Counted from the first letter of the stretch, positions 30,366-41,814 are shown. The stretch: DNA of 64,000 bases from Bowmanella yangjiangensis (GCF_017255015.1 NZ_JAFKCS010000018.1:37916-101915); one strand, 5' to 3'. The notes: generated by a model from the letters alone, not told the origin. Numbers and translations: made by a program.

Positions 30366-31391
30366 ATGAAGCCAGTTAGCTTGCGCGAGCTCGCGCAGCA
30401 TTTAGGCGCCAAGCTGGTTGGGGATGGGGAGCTGATGATCCAGTCAGTGTCTACCCTTTCCCGGGCCGGCAAAGGTCAGATTTCCTTTTTATCTAACAGC
30501 AAGTATCGTAGCCAACTTGCTGACACGTCGGCATCAGCCGTCATTCTGGGTGAAGACGACTTGCCACATTGCCCATGTGCCGCTTTGGTATTGGATAATC
30601 CCTATGTCGGCTTTGCGCTGGTTGCCCAACTGATGGACACAACCCCGGCCGCAGCAGATAGTATTTCCCCTAACGCAGTTATCGCTGATGATGCCGTGTT
30701 AGGCGAAGGGGTGGTGATAGGTGCCAATGCCGTTATTGAAGCTGGTGTGGTGCTGGGTGATAGGGTGCAGATCGGTGCGGGTTGTGTGATTGGGCGTAAC
30801 AGCCGGATTGGCGCGCGTACCAAGTTGTGGGCCAATGTCACCCTTTATCATGACGTTGAAATTGGTGAAGATTGCTTGTTGCAATCAGGCGCAGTAATAG
30901 GTGCTGACGGATTTGGTTACGCTAATGATCGCGGCCGCTGGATAAAAATCCCGCAGCTTGGTCGCGTGATTCTTGGCAATCGTGTTGAAATTGGTGCCAG
31001 TACCACTGTGGACCGCGGGGCATTGGAAGATACTATTCTGCACGATGGGGTCATTATCGATAACCAGTGCCAGATCGCCCATAATGTCGTTATTGGTGAG
31101 AACACCGCGATGGCCGGATGCAGCGTTATTGGTGGTAGTACCCGAATTGGGCGTAACTGCACTATCGGTGGCCTGAGTGCGATTACCGGCCATGTGGAAA
31201 TCGCCGATAATGTACATTTTACCGGTATGAGTATGGTCACCAAGGGCGTTACCGAGCCCGGGCTGTATTCATCTGGTTTACCGTCACAAAGCAGCAAGGA
31301 ATGGCGCAAGGCGGTGGCAAACGTGCGTAACCTGGACAAACTTGGTCAACGTGTCAAAGTTTTAGAAAAGAAGTGTGCTGAGCGGGACTGA
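30366..31391 (+). CDS. lpxD: UDP-3-O-acylglucosamine N-acyltransferase
   Basis: A 341-residue lipid A enzyme that adds the amide-linked acyl chain from acyl-ACP. The N-terminal uridine-binding part is followed by many hexapeptide repeats at about residues 100-260 ([21 protein letters not shown]). The segment [10 protein letters not shown], with the conserved glycines near 180, and the catalytic-histidine region [13 protein letters not shown] are present. Length equals E. coli (341 aa). It is part of lpxD-fabZ-lpxA-lpxB. Confidence 0.98.
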   Translation: MKPVSLRELAQHLGAKLVGDGELMIQSVSTLSRAGKGQISFLSNSKYRSQLADTSASAVILGEDDLPHCPCAALVLDNPYVGFALVAQLMDTTPAAADSISPNAVIADDAVLGEGVVIGANAVIEAGVVLGDRVQIGAGCVIGRNSRIGARTKLWANVTLYHDVEIGEDCLLQSGAVIGADGFGYANDRGRWIKIPQLGRVILGNRVEIGASTTVDRGALEDTILHDGVIIDNQCQIAHNVVIGENTAMAGCSVIGGSTRIGRNCTIGGLSAITGHVEIADNVHFTGMSMVTKGVTEPGLYSSGLPSQSSKEWRKAVANVRNLDKLGQRVKVLEKKCAERD

Positions 31392-31413
31392 CCCGCGCAT
31401 TGGAGACAAGCTG

Positions 31414-31860
31414 TTGGCTAACGAACTGAATCTGATTGATATCGAAGAAATTATGCAGCTGTTGCCCCATCGCTATCCGTTTTTACTGATAGATAGGGTG
31501 ACAGACTATACCTTAGGCGAGTCAATTCGTGCCTATAAGAACATTACCTTTAATGAACCCTGCTTTACCGGTCATTTCCCTGGTAAGCCTATTTTCCCTG
31601 GTGTGTTAATTCTCGAAGCAATGGCACAGGCTGCCGGCGTGCTCGGCTTTAAGACGGTTGGGAATTCTGATGAATTGTATTTGTACGCTGGTATCGACAA
31701 CGCCCGCTTTAAGCGTCCTGTGGTGCCAGGGGACCGACTAGACTTTGATGTAAAGTTGGTGAAGGAAAAGCGCGGCATTTGGAAATTTGCCGGTGTAGCC
31801 AGTGTGGATGGTGTGGAGGCCTGTAGTGCCGAGTTTATGTGTGCAATGAGGAAGATGTAA
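31414..31860 (+). CDS. fabZ: 3-hydroxyacyl-ACP dehydratase FabZ
   Basis: A 148-residue hotdog-fold dehydratase of fatty acid synthesis. [14 protein letters not shown] lies near the N-terminus, the active-site His is in [20 protein letters not shown], and [10 protein letters not shown] follows. The start is TTG at 31414, with TTGGAG eight bases upstream; this matches the E. coli length (151 aa), while an earlier in-frame start at 31375 would add 13 residues. It lies 22 bp after lpxD and just before lpxA, as in E. coli. Confidence 0.96.
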   Translation: MANELNLIDIEEIMQLLPHRYPFLLIDRVTDYTLGESIRAYKNITFNEPCFTGHFPGKPIFPGVLILEAMAQAAGVLGFKTVGNSDELYLYAGIDNARFKRPVVPGDRLDFDVKLVKEKRGIWKFAGVASVDGVEACSAEFMCAMRKM

Positions 31861-31863
31861 CAG

Positions 31864-32634
31864 GTGATTCACCAGACTGCCATTGTCCATCCAAGCGCCA
31901 AACTGGGTAAGAATGTCCAGATAGGCCCTTATTCGGTTATTCAAGCTGATGTAGAGATCGGTGACGATACCCGCATTGAATCTCACGTCCTGATCAAAGG
32001 TCCAACCAAAATTGGTAAAGCGAATCACTTTTTCCAATTTAGCTCCATAGGTGAGGATTGTCAGGATAAGAAATATGCAGGTGAAGCTACTCGTCTGGAA
32101 ATCGGTGATAACAACGTGTTTCGTGAATGCGTCACGGTACACAGAGGCACCATCCAGGACCAGGGACTGACTCGCATTGGCTCTAACAATCTGTTTATGA
32201 ACTATGTGCATGTCGCTCATGACTGCATGATTGGCGACAATAATATTTTCGCTAACAATGCCAGTACTGCGGGTCATGTGCATGTTGGTGATTGGGTAAT
32301 TCTGGGCGGCATGTCCGGAGTGCATCAGTTCTGCCATATCGGTTCCCACAGTTTTGTTGGCGCCGGTTCAATTATGGTCAAAGACCTGCCGCCTTACGTC
32401 ATGGTTGGCGGGGTGAATGTCACGCCCCATGGCATTAACTCGGAAGGCTTGCGTCGTCGCGGTTTCTCCAAAGAAGCCATTTTGCAGGTTCGCCGAGCTT
32501 ACAAGGTACTGTACCGCAATGGTAATACCGTAGAGCAGGCCCTGGTGGAATTGAACGAAATGGCGAAAACAACCCCTGAGGTGCAGATACTGGCGGATTT
32601 CGTCGCTAACTCACCCAGAGGCATTGTTCGCTAA
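31864..32634 (+). CDS. lpxA: UDP-N-acetylglucosamine acyltransferase
   Basis: A 256-residue enzyme for the first step of lipid A synthesis, with a left-handed helix of hexapeptide repeats. [15 protein letters not shown] starts it and [19 protein letters not shown] carries the catalytic histidine region. The start is GTG at 31864, three bases after the fabZ stop. The C-terminal helical part ([20 protein letters not shown]) fits the family. Confidence 0.97.
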   Translation: MIHQTAIVHPSAKLGKNVQIGPYSVIQADVEIGDDTRIESHVLIKGPTKIGKANHFFQFSSIGEDCQDKKYAGEATRLEIGDNNVFRECVTVHRGTIQDQGLTRIGSNNLFMNYVHVAHDCMIGDNNIFANNASTAGHVHVGDWVILGGMSGVHQFCHIGSHSFVGAGSIMVKDLPPYVMVGGVNVTPHGINSEGLRRRGFSKEAILQVRRAYKVLYRNGNTVEQALVELNEMAKTTPEVQILADFVANSPRGIVR

Positions 32635-32652
32635 CTGCCAAGCATTTATTTC

Positions 32653-33804
32653 ATGTCTTCAACCCCTTTGCGAGTTGGTATCGTCGCCGGAGAAGCCTCC
32701 GGCGATATTCTTGGTGCCGGTCTAATTCAAGCGCTTAAGGCACGTCATCCCGATATTCAGTTTGAAGGCATTGCCGGTCCGCGTATGCAAGAGCAGGGCT
32801 GTCGGTCGCTGTTCGATATGGAAGAACTGTCTGTTATGGGATTAGTGGAAGTGCTATCCCGTATCCGGCGTTTATTACATATACGTAAGTCGGTCGCTGA
32901 GCACTTCATTGCCAATCCGCCGGACCTGTTTGTGGGTATAGACGCCCCGGATTTTAATCTGGGTTTAGAAACGCGTTTGAAAGCTGCCGGTATTCGGACT
33001 GTCCAGTATGTCAGCCCGACTATCTGGGCCTGGCGCGAAAAACGGGTGTTTAAGGTAGCCAAGGCCACCAATCTGGTACTGAGTCTGCTGCCATTTGAAA
33101 AGGCGTTTTATGACAAGCATCAGGTGCCTTGCACATTTGTTGGCCATACCCTCGCCGATGCGGTACCCCTTGAGCCTGATACGCAAGCTGCACGAGCACG
33201 ATTGGGTGTAGAGCAGGGCGATAAGGTATTGGCGCTATTACCCGGCAGTCGTGGCGGCGAAGTTAATTTGCTACTGGCACCATTTGTGCAGACTGCCGCG
33301 CGTTTGCAACAGTCTTTGCCGGGTTTGAAGGTGTTACTTCCTGCCGCCAATGCCAGACGACGTGAGCAGATTGAACGCTATTTGACGCAAACCGACAGTC
33401 AGGTGGATATTCAGATTGTCGATGGTCAATCCCGCGATGTCATGACAGCGGCCGATGCCATTTTATTGGCCTCAGGCACTGCCACACTGGAAGCCATGCT
33501 GTGCAAAAAGCCGATGTTGGTGACGTATAAATTCAATTGGCTGACATATCAGATTGCCAAGCGGATGGTAAAGGCTAAGTTCTTTTCACTGCCCAATTTG
33601 CTCGCTGGAGAAGCTCTGGTACCGGAATTGTTGCAGGATGAGGTGGAACCCGGCAGGATGGCAGATATTCTCGAACCGATGCTGAAAGATGGCGCCCCCG
33701 CCTTACAGGCGAAATTTACCGCCATTCACCAACAGCTTAAGTTAAACGCCGATGAACGTGCGGCTGATGCCATCATGAGTTTGATTGAATCCCATGGAAA
33801 ATAG
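32653..33804 (+). CDS. lpxB: Lipid-A-disaccharide synthase
   Basis: A 383-residue GT-B glycosyltransferase that joins the two glucosamines of lipid A. Recognisable blocks are [15 protein letters not shown] near residue 11, [27 protein letters not shown] and [14 protein letters not shown]. The length matches E. coli (382 aa). Its stop overlaps the rnhB start by 11 bp. Confidence 0.97.
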   Translation: MSSTPLRVGIVAGEASGDILGAGLIQALKARHPDIQFEGIAGPRMQEQGCRSLFDMEELSVMGLVEVLSRIRRLLHIRKSVAEHFIANPPDLFVGIDAPDFNLGLETRLKAAGIRTVQYVSPTIWAWREKRVFKVAKATNLVLSLLPFEKAFYDKHQVPCTFVGHTLADAVPLEPDTQAARARLGVEQGDKVLALLPGSRGGEVNLLLAPFVQTAARLQQSLPGLKVLLPAANARRREQIERYLTQTDSQVDIQIVDGQSRDVMTAADAILLASGTATLEAMLCKKPMLVTYKFNWLTYQIAKRMVKAKFFSLPNLLAGEALVPELLQDEVEPGRMADILEPMLKDGAPALQAKFTAIHQQLKLNADERAADAIMSLIESHGK

Positions 33805-34387
33805 ATTAATTGCCGGGGTCGATGAAGTCGGCCGTGGCCCACTGGTGGGTGACGTAGTTACTGCCGCGGTAATATTAGATCCTGCTTGTCCCATTGTCGG
33901 GTTGGCTGATTCCAAAGCCATTTCAGAAAAAAAACGTTTGCGTCTTGTGGACGAAATCCGTGAGAAGGCACTGTGCTGGTGTATCGGCAGGGCAACCCCG
34001 GCTGAAATTGACCAGTTGAATATCTTGCATGCCACTATGCTGGCTATGACCCGTGCTGTTGAGGGGCTGGCAATCCAGCCTGAGCATGTGATGGTGGATG
34101 GTAACCGCTGTCCACCCTGGCGTTATTCCAGTGAAGCCGTGGTAAAAGGTGATGGGCTGATAGCGGCTATTTCCGCAGCGTCTATTCTGGCGAAGGTGAC
34201 CCGTGATACCGAAATGCAGGAACTGGATGCCGCTTATCCCGATTATGGATTCGCCAAACACAAAGGTTATCCCACTGCACTGCATTTAGAAAAGTTAGCT
34301 GAGCTTGGGCCTACGCCGCTGCACCGCATTAGTTTCAAACCGGTACAACTGGCGCTTGCCAGTCGGCAGGGAGTCTTGCATGGCTGA
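33794..34387 (+). CDS. rnhB: Ribonuclease HII
   Basis: A 197-residue RNase HII that nicks RNA-DNA hybrids and misincorporated ribonucleotides. The DEDD site is visible: [14 protein letters not shown] holds the first Asp-Glu, MVDGNRCP an Asp, and a later Asp lies in [12 protein letters not shown]. The ATG at 33794 gives the normal length and overlaps lpxB by 11 bp. It overlaps dnaE downstream by 8 bp. Confidence 0.97.
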   Translation: MENRLIAGVDEVGRGPLVGDVVTAAVILDPACPIVGLADSKAISEKKRLRLVDEIREKALCWCIGRATPAEIDQLNILHATMLAMTRAVEGLAIQPEHVMVDGNRCPPWRYSSEAVVKGDGLIAAISAASILAKVTRDTEMQELDAAYPDYGFAKHKGYPTALHLEKLAELGPTPLHRISFKPVQLALASRQGVLHG

Positions 34388-37300
34388 TCCGCAATTTGTG
34401 CATCTGCGCGTACATAGTGATTTTTCTATGCGCGATGGTCTGAATAAGGTCAAACCTATTTTAGGGAAAGTCAAAGCCCTGAATATGCCAGCAGTGGCCA
34501 TTACCGATCAGATGAATTTCTGCGGTCTGGTGCGCTTTTACAGTGAAGCCCATGCGCTAGGCATAAAGCCGATTGTGGGAGCCGATATTTGGGTTAAAAG
34601 CGACGAGCTTGAAGATCAGCTGTTTCGCCTGACCCTGCTGGCCAGCAATAATGCTGGATACCAAAATATCACTTTGCTGATTTCCCGCGCCTATCAGCGC
34701 GGCTTTCACCCGGATAGACCTGTTGTGGATAAAAGCTGGTTGGTGGAGCATCGCGAAGGGGTGCTGATCTTATCCGGAGGACGGGAAGGGGATCTGGGGA
34801 TCGCGCTGACCAAGGGTAATCAGGATATGGCGCAACATATTCTGGATTTTTATCAGCAACATTTCTCTGACGCTTATTACCTTGAATTGATGCGCACCGG
34901 TCGTGCCGGTGAAGACGAGTATCTGCATCGCGCCATCGACGTGGCAGAGCGCTATGGTCTGCCGGTGGTGGCTACCAATGAAGTCTGCTTTATTGAACCA
35001 CAAGCCTTCGACGCACATGAAGTGCGGGTGTGTATTCATGATGGTTTCACCCTCGAAGACAGCCGTCGTCCCAAGCGTTATAGCGAGCAGCAATACCTGC
35101 GCAGTGCTGAGGAAATGGCAGCGCTTTTTGCTGATATTCCCGAGGCATTGGAAAACACGGTAGAAATTGCCAAGCGTTGCAATGTAACCATACGTTTAGG
35201 TGAATATTTCCTACCAAATTTCCCCACCGGTGATTTAAGTATTGAAGACTTCCTGGTTAAAAAATCCGAGGAAGGTTTGGAAGAGCGTCTGGAGTTTTTG
35301 TTCCCGGATCCGCAGCTTAGAGCTGAGAAGCGCCCCGAGTATGACGAGCGTTTGGCTATTGAGCTGCAGGTTATCAACCAGATGGGTTTCCCTGGATACT
35401 TCCTGATCGTAATGGAGTTTATCCAGTGGAGTAAGGACAACGGTATTCCCGTTGGACCAGGGCGGGGCTCAGGTGCTGGTTCACTAGTGGCTTATGCACT
35501 GAAGATCACCGACTTGGATCCGCTGGAGTTCGACCTGCTTTTCGAACGTTTTCTTAACCCTGAGCGGGTGTCCATGCCCGACTTTGACGTCGACTTTTGT
35601 ATGGACAGGCGGGATGAAGTTATTGACCACGTGGCCGAGTTGTATGGCCGTGAAGCGGTATCTCAGATTATCACTTTCGGTACTATGGCGGCCAAAGCCG
35701 TGGTGCGGGATGTGGGCAGGGTATTAGGGCACTCCTATGGCTTTGTGGACCGAATTTCCAAGTTGATTCCAGGTGACCCTGGCATGACCCTGGCTAAAGC
35801 CTTTGAAGTTGAGCCACGGTTGCCTGAGTTGTACGACCAGGATGAGGAAGTGCGGGATCTGATTGATATGGCCCGTACTCTCGAAGGTGTAACACGCAAT
35901 GCTGGTAAACATGCCGGTGGGGTGGTAATTGCGCCAACCAAAATTACCGATTTTGCCGCGCTGTATTGTGATGATGAAGGCCGAAACCCGGTTACCCAGT
36001 TTGATAAAAACGACGTAGAAACGGCTGGACTGGTCAAATTTGACTTCTTGGGGCTGCGCACCCTGACCATTATTCAGTGGGCACTGGATATGGTCAAACA
36101 AACCAAGGGATTGGACATTGATATCACAGCCATTCCTTTGGATGACCTGCCTAGCTATAAGATGCTGCAAAACGCCGAAACTACCGCGGTGTTCCAGCTT
36201 GAATCGCGCGGTATGAAGGATCTGATTAAGCGCCTAAAGCCAGATACCTTCGAAGATATTATCGCCTTGGTGGCCTTGTTCCGCCCTGGACCTTTGCAGT
36301 CAGGCATGGTGGACAACTTTATTGACCGTAAGCACGGTCGTGAAGAAATCTCTTATCCGGATGCAGAATATCAGCACGAGTGCTTGAAAGAAATTCTGGA
36401 GCCCACTTACGGCATTATCCTCTACCAGGAGCAGGTAATGCAGATTGCTCAGGTGATGGCAGGCTACAGCCTGGGCGGCGCCGACTTATTACGCCGGGCC
36501 ATGGGTAAGAAAAACCCGAGGAGATGGCCAAGCAGCGCTCCACTTTCGAAGGCGGTTCAAAAGATAACGGCATCGACGGCAACCTGGCGATGAAGATCTT
36601 TGACCTGGTGGAAAAATTTGCTGGCTACGGTTTTAACAAATCACACTCCGCCGCCTACGCTCTGGTGTCTTATCAAACACTGTGGATGAAGCGCCATCAT
36701 CCCGCCGAGTTTATGGCTGCGGTGATGTCAGCGGATATGGACAACACCGACAAGATAGTGACCCTGGTGGACGAGTGCCAGCGCATGGAACTGACAGTGT
36801 TGCCACCGGATGTGAATACCGGCCTGTACAAGTTTACGGTAAATCCACAGAACCAGATTGTATATGGTATTGGTGCAGTTAAAGGGGTGGGTGAAGGTCC
36901 CATTGAAGCCATTATCGAAGCGCGTGAAGCAAATGGACCATTCAGTGATTTGTTTGACTTCTGCGCCCGGGTTGACCTGAAGAAGGTCAACAAACGCGTG
37001 TTGGAAAAGCTGGTTTATTCCGGCGCCATGGATAATCTTGGGCCGCACCGTGCATCCTTGATGGCAACCTTGCCGGAAGCCATTGCTGCTGCCGATCAAC
37101 ATGCCAAGGCTGAATCCTTTGGTCAGAGTGATATGTTCGGTTTACTCACCACCGAGCCTGAAGCGGTAGAGCAAGCCTTTGCCGATGTGCCTAAATGGGC
37201 GGAAAAAGTATGGCTGGAAGGTGAGCGTGAAACGCTGGGGCTGTACCTGACCGGCCATCCTATTAATCAGTACCAAAAAGAGCTTAAGCATTACACCAAA

Positions 37301-37846
37301 ACCCGACTGGTGGATGTCAAGCCGACTCCGCGAGACGGCAGTGTTACCGCGGTGGGGCTGGTGATCGATATGCGGGTAATGGTGAACAAGAAAGGGCGCC
37401 GTTGGGCTATTGTTACTTTGGATGATAAGAGTGCCAGACTGGATGTGCGTTTCTTCCCGGATATGTTTGAGCAGTTTGAGGCCGTATTGGAAAAAGATCG
37501 GATCCTGGTTATCTCCGGACAGGTCAGCTTTGATGAATATTCCGGGGGCAATACAATGACGGCCCGCGATGTATTGGATATTGTCCAGGCGCGAGAAAAA
37601 AATGCCAGGGCTATTGTCCTTCAGTTGGAACAGGCATGGTGTAATGCCGACAATGTGGGCCGACTTAAGACGCTGCTCAGCCAATATCAGGGCGGAGCCT
37701 GTCCGATTCAGTTGTGCTATACCCACCCCGACGCAAGTGCCACGCTTATGGTGGGGGCGCAATGGTATGTGGTACCTCAAGATGAATTACTCTACGACTT
37801 GCGGGTAACACTGGGTGAAGAACAGGTAAGTTTGACCTTTCACTGA
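34380..37846 (+). CDS. dnaE: DNA polymerase III alpha subunit, interrupted by an apparent -1 frameshift
   Basis: Replicative polymerase. The two open pieces, 34380 to about 36515 and about 36515-37846, restore a 1155-residue DnaE (E. coli 1160) when one base is added. The N-terminal PHP domain begins [14 protein letters not shown]. The three catalytic aspartates are D401 and D403 (PDFDVDF) and D555 (KFDFLGL), with E. coli numbering preserved. The break lies after MGKK at residue 711. The run of five A at 36510-36514 would read [14 protein letters not shown], as in E. coli, if it had six A. Since dnaE is essential, a base-call error is likely. The start overlaps rnhB by 8 bp. Confidence 0.9.
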
Positions 37847-37965
37847 TAGCAGCGCTTGAAAAACGACAAAAAATACCTATGAAGCTGGTCAAGGGCCGGT
37901 TTCATCCATAGAATTTAGGGCTGACCGGGAATGCCGGGAGCCAAATAACCATAAAAGGTAGTGGG

Positions 37966-38922
37966 ATGAGTTTGAACTATCTGAGTTTTGAACAACCAAT
38001 TGCAGAGCTGGAAGCCAAGATTGAAGAGCTGCGCCTGGTCAACAGGGGCGGTGAATTTGATGTGGGTCTGGAAGAGGAAATAACCAAGCTCAAGGAAAAG
38101 AGTGCAGATCTGACTCGCAAGATTTTTAGCGATCTGGGGGCTTGGCAAATTTCTCAATTGGCCCGTCATCCTTTGCGTCCGTATACCTTGGACTATATGC
38201 CGCGTATTTTTACTGAGTTCGACGAGCTGGCTGGTGATCGTGCATTTGCTGACGATAAAGCCATAGTGGGTGGTCTGGCTAAGCTGGACGACCAGCCTGT
38301 GATGGTTATCGGTCATCAAAAAGGCCGTGACACGGCTGAGAAGATCAAACGCAATTTTGGTATGCCAAAACCAGAAGGGTATCGTAAAGCGTTGCGTTTG
38401 ATGGAAATGGCGGAGCGGTTTAATCTGCCGATAATTACTTTTATTGATACGCCAGGGGCTTACCCTGGTGTTGGTGCTGAAGAACGTGGCCAAAGTGAAG
38501 CCATTGCCCGTAACCTGAAAGTGATGGCGGGATTGAAAGTGCCTGTTATCTGTACGGTTATCGGTGAAGGTGGTTCAGGCGGCGCACTGGCAATCGGTGT
38601 CGGCGATCGCGTTAACATGCTGCAGTACAGCACTTACTCGGTTATTTCTCCGGAAGGGTGTGCGTCTATCCTGTGGAAGAGTGCCGAGAAGGCACCACTG
38701 GCTGCTGAGGCAATGGGTGTTAGTGCGCAGCAAATCAAAAAGCTGGGTCTAATTAACAATATCATTGATGAGCCTTTAGGTGGTGCGCATCGTGACCACG
38801 ATGGTATGGCGGCTAATCTTAAAGCCTGCCTTAAGCAGCAATTGGCACAGTTACAGAAATTGTCTAAAACGGATTTGCTGAATGAGCGTTACGAGCGCTT
38901 GATGTCGTTTGGCTATTGCTAA
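37966..38922 (+). CDS. accA: Acetyl-CoA carboxylase carboxyltransferase subunit alpha
   Basis: A 318-residue subunit (E. coli 319) of the carboxyltransferase that makes malonyl-CoA for fatty acid synthesis, with AccD, AccB and AccC encoded elsewhere. It has the crotonase-fold motifs [19 protein letters not shown] and [18 protein letters not shown], plus [17 protein letters not shown]. It follows dnaE by 119 bp, the same order as in E. coli, and is followed at once by a terminator. Confidence 0.98.
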   Translation: MSLNYLSFEQPIAELEAKIEELRLVNRGGEFDVGLEEEITKLKEKSADLTRKIFSDLGAWQISQLARHPLRPYTLDYMPRIFTEFDELAGDRAFADDKAIVGGLAKLDDQPVMVIGHQKGRDTAEKIKRNFGMPKPEGYRKALRLMEMAERFNLPIITFIDTPGAYPGVGAEERGQSEAIARNLKVMAGLKVPVICTVIGEGGSGGALAIGVGDRVNMLQYSTYSVISPEGCASILWKSAEKAPLAAEAMGVSAQQIKKLGLINNIIDEPLGGAHRDHDGMAANLKACLKQQLAQLQKLSKTDLLNERYERLMSFGYC

Positions 38923-38939
38923 GTAAATCCCCTAGAATG

Positions 38940-38963
38940 GGCCGCTGATTAGCGGCCTTTTTT
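38940..38963 (+). terminator. accA terminator ending directly at the tilS start codon
   Basis: A seven-pair stem GGCCGCT/AGCGGCC with a GATT loop, followed by six T. The T run ends at 38963 and the tilS ATG begins at 38964. Confidence 0.85.
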
Positions 38964-40289
38964 ATGTCTGATAAGCTTTATATTCATTTCAAAAATTTTA
39001 TCGATGCTTACACCGCTCAGCCTTTAGTGGTTGCCTACAGCGGTGGGCTTGACTCTACTGTGTTGTTGCATTTGGCCTGCCGGGTTCGACAAGCGTTGCC
39101 TGAGGTTCAAGTTCGGGCGGTGCATATCCACCACGGTTTAAGTCCAAATGCTGACCTGTGGCTAGCCCATTGCGAAACACAATGCCAGGCACTTGATGTG
39201 GCATTTTTCGGACAGCGCGTTGTTTTGGCCTGTGACAGCAGGCAAAGTTTGGAAGCTGTTGCTCGGGAGGCCAGGTATCAGGCCATTCGGGATGTCACAC
39301 CTGAGGATGCGCATATCCTGCTTGGTCAGCATCAGGATGACCAGTTGGAAACCTTCTTGCTACAGCTAAAACGCGGCGCTGGCCCCAAAGGGCTCTCGGC
39401 GATGGCAGCCAGGCAGGTACGAGCCGGTCGCTGCTATCTCAGGCCGTTACTTGAATATGACAGAGCCACCCTTGAACAATATGCCCGGCAGTATAACTTG
39501 CGCTGGATTGACGATGAGTCCAATCAGGATGAGCGTTTCGAGCGTAATTTTCTGCGCCATAGCATAACGCCGCTATTAAAAGCCCGCTGGCCATCGGTTG
39601 GCACTACAGTATCGCGCAGTGCCAGGCTCTGCGCCGAACAGCAACTGTTATTGGAAGAGGTTAGCGATGAGCGCCTGGCACTGGTGGCAGTCGCGGACGA
39701 TTGTCTGGACATCCGCAAACTACAGAGCTTTAGTTGGCTCTGGCAGCAGCAAATCATCCGTTTATGGTTGCAAAAACAGCAGGCCCAGGTGCCACCGCAG
39801 CAATTGTTGCAGCGTCTGCCCGGCGAGTTTTATGCTGCTAAACCCGATGCACAGCCATGCTTAGCCTGGGGAAGTTGGCAATTACGGCGTTTTCAGCAAG
39901 GTCTTTATTTGCTGGATAGCCGCTCGCTTGTTCAGAATGTCAGCCAGGACTGGGTGGGGCAAGCTCAGCTTCAGTTAGATGATGGCAGGCGATTATTGTT
40001 TACTCAGGCACAGGACGGGGATGCCGGTTGCTTGTATATCTTACCCTCGCAAAAAGTGCAGGTACGTTTTGGCGAGTTTTCTCATGCTTTTTGTCCGATG
40101 GGCCAGCAGCATCACAAGCCGTTAAAGCAGTGGCTGAAGTTAGCCCACATCCCTCCTTGGCAAAGAACGAAAATGCCGCTCTTGATGGTGGAAGACCGGC
40201 TTGCGGCAGTGGCAGGTTGGCAGGTGGATCGTCGCTTTGCACTGCCAGTAGCCGGTAGTCAAGCCTGGCGGCTGGACATTGCCGGCTAG
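38964..40289 (+). CDS. tilS: tRNA(Ile)-lysidine synthase
   Basis: A 441-residue ATP-dependent enzyme that modifies C34 of the CAU-anticodon isoleucine tRNA. The PP-loop AYSGGLDS is at residues 24-31, followed by VHIHHGLSPNADLW and LGQHQDDQLETFLLQLKRG. The C-terminal TilS domain runs from about 360. The ATG directly follows the accA terminator T run, and no Shine-Dalgarno is visible. The distance from start to PP-loop still agrees with the family. Confidence 0.95.
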   Translation: MSDKLYIHFKNFIDAYTAQPLVVAYSGGLDSTVLLHLACRVRQALPEVQVRAVHIHHGLSPNADLWLAHCETQCQALDVAFFGQRVVLACDSRQSLEAVAREARYQAIRDVTPEDAHILLGQHQDDQLETFLLQLKRGAGPKGLSAMAARQVRAGRCYLRPLLEYDRATLEQYARQYNLRWIDDESNQDERFERNFLRHSITPLLKARWPSVGTTVSRSARLCAEQQLLLEEVSDERLALVAVADDCLDIRKLQSFSWLWQQQIIRLWLQKQQAQVPPQQLLQRLPGEFYAAKPDAQPCLAWGSWQLRRFQQGLYLLDSRSLVQNVSQDWVGQAQLQLDDGRRLLFTQAQDGDAGCLYILPSQKVQVRFGEFSHAFCPMGQQHHKPLKQWLKLAHIPPWQRTKMPLLMVEDRLAAVAGWQVDRRFALPVAGSQAWRLDIAG

Positions 40290-40307
40290 GGCAAGCCGCT
40301 GCCGCTT

Positions 40308-41186
40308 TTATGCAGTGCGGCTAAGCGGGTGATGACTGTGTTTGTCCTGATAAAGTTGACGGTCGGCACGCTCAAATAAACTCGCAGGTTCATCACCACT
40401 GGTGTAGAGGCTACTACCAATGCTGCAACGCATTTGATGTCTGGAAAGGATGGCGTGATCTAACATAGTGCGACGGATCCGCTGGCCAATTCGACGCAGT
40501 GCTACTGTGTCGGCATCTTCAATGATGCAACAAAACTCATCACCGCCAAAGCGAAAGGCAAAATCCGTGTCACGCAGACTGGCACTGATTGCCTGGGCCA
40601 TGGCAACCAATACTTTGTCACCTTCCTGGTGGCCAAACTGGTCATTGATGGCTTTAAACTTATCCATATCAATCATCAGTAAGCCAAAGGTTGCCCCGGT
40701 GCGGCGGCTAACACTGAATTGACGAGCCAATACATCATTAAAGGCCGCTCTGTTACCAAGGCCGGTCAGGCTATCTTTGCTGGCCAAGCAGCGGATCTTT
40801 TCATGTTCCAGGGCATTCTTAGTCAGTGGCTCGAGCAATTGATGAAGCTCATCAAGCAACTTGTTTTCAAGAGCATCAGGCACCTTAGTAAAGTAGTAGC
40901 TCACCGCTGTGTCAGCAAACCCTTTGATACTGATGCGTTTTCTATACGTTGCATCGGTTCCCCATAGTGCTGTAGCTGAGGGGCCACTAATAGCAATGCC
41001 ACTAATCTGGACTCTGGCACTGAGCTGCGAAAGTAGCGCATGACCGAACGCTTGTAACTCAAGCGTACCCATAAGGTGTTCGAGCAAGGACAAACGTTCA
41101 GCGTCAGAGATCAGCTTGTCATGTTGGCTGAAGCGGAAGAAGCTGTCGTAACTGGCATTATCGAGAATTGGCGTAAGCTGTTCCAA
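40308..41186 (-). CDS. Diguanylate cyclase (GGDEF)
   Basis: A 292-residue cytoplasmic protein. The N-terminal 125 residues are of unknown type, with a GAF-like feel but no clear motif, and no membrane segment. The GGDEF domain starts at DSLTGLGNR and has GGDEF in FRFGGDEFCC near residue 218, with an RDTD inhibitory site five residues before it. It should synthesise c-di-GMP. It converges on tilS with an 18-bp gap, and no clear terminator lies between. Confidence 0.92.
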   Translation of the reverse strand: MEQLTPILDNASYDSFFRFSQHDKLISDAERLSLLEHLMGTLELQAFGHALLSQLSARVQISGIAISGPSATALWGTDATYRKRISIKGFADTAVSYYFTKVPDALENKLLDELHQLLEPLTKNALEHEKIRCLASKDSLTGLGNRAAFNDVLARQFSVSRRTGATFGLLMIDMDKFKAINDQFGHQEGDKVLVAMAQAISASLRDTDFAFRFGGDEFCCIIEDADTVALRRIGQRIRRTMLDHAILSRHQMRCSIGSSLYTSGDEPASLFERADRQLYQDKHSHHPLSRTA

Positions 41187-41310
41187 TGTTCGCTCCCGGT
41201 CATATGTCAGCTCTGGCTGACAACCTGTGCTAAATTGATATCTGGGAAATGTTTAGCAAAATGCGTGCCGTTCGGTACGCCTGTAATATGACGCTATCTC
41301 AGGGGATTGA

Positions 41311-41736
41311 ATGGAAAACAGTTTTTTTCATTTGCTGCTGTTGATGGGGATTGCCATCAGCATGGTGTGGAGTTTCCGACGCGTCAACTTACCGCCGATC
41401 TTGGCGTATCTCGCCTGTGGGTTAGTGGCGGGCCCTGACTTACTCGCTCTCTTTTATCATGAAGAGAGTATCCATTTTGTCGCCGAGTTAGGGATTGTAT
41501 TTTGCTCTTTACCCTGGGACTGGAATTTCCCTGCCGAATGCCTTGGCTATAGGTAAAACATTCAGCCAACTTGAATTGGAGGCTGTCAGAATGTCATTAA
41601 AGGGATTCGTCGCAATGAACGAGAGCTAGCCAGCCCAGATGCATCCTGGCGGTTTGAAGCGCAGGACGTTTTGGGGATTGCCGGTAAACCGCGCAGAGTA
41701 GAGCGTGTTGAACGTTATTTATTGAAAGGACCCTGA
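41311..41736 (+). pseudogene. Decayed Kef-type (CPA2) monovalent cation:proton antiporter
   Basis: Only the ends of a CPA2 antiporter remain. The N-terminal part reads MENSFFHLLLLMG, then LAYLACGLVAGPDLL, and breaks after FVAELGIVF: one T is short in the run at 41500-41503. After another lost base near 41526-41531 it continues as LPNALAIGKTFSQLELEAV. The C-terminal part, ending at TGA 41736 in a different frame, reads WRFEAQDVLGIAGKPRRVERV, a TrkA-C-like tail. The middle (most membrane helices and the TrkA-N domain of a protein usually over 550 aa) is missing, so this is an internal deletion. Confidence 0.75.
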
Positions 41737-41814
41737 ACTTTCGGGGCGCAGCTTGTAATGACTACTATATTGATAGAACAATAATAATTCATGTTGAATG
41801 GACAAGGAGCTCTG

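Noticed and set aside
36510..36523. Programmed -1 or +1 ribosomal frameshifting in dnaE
   Set aside because: There is no clear slippery heptamer plus stimulatory structure; a one-base loss in an A run is simpler.
34305..36593. dnaE as two separate genes
   Set aside because: The pieces are contiguous parts of one DnaE, with the break within a conserved motif and one missing A.
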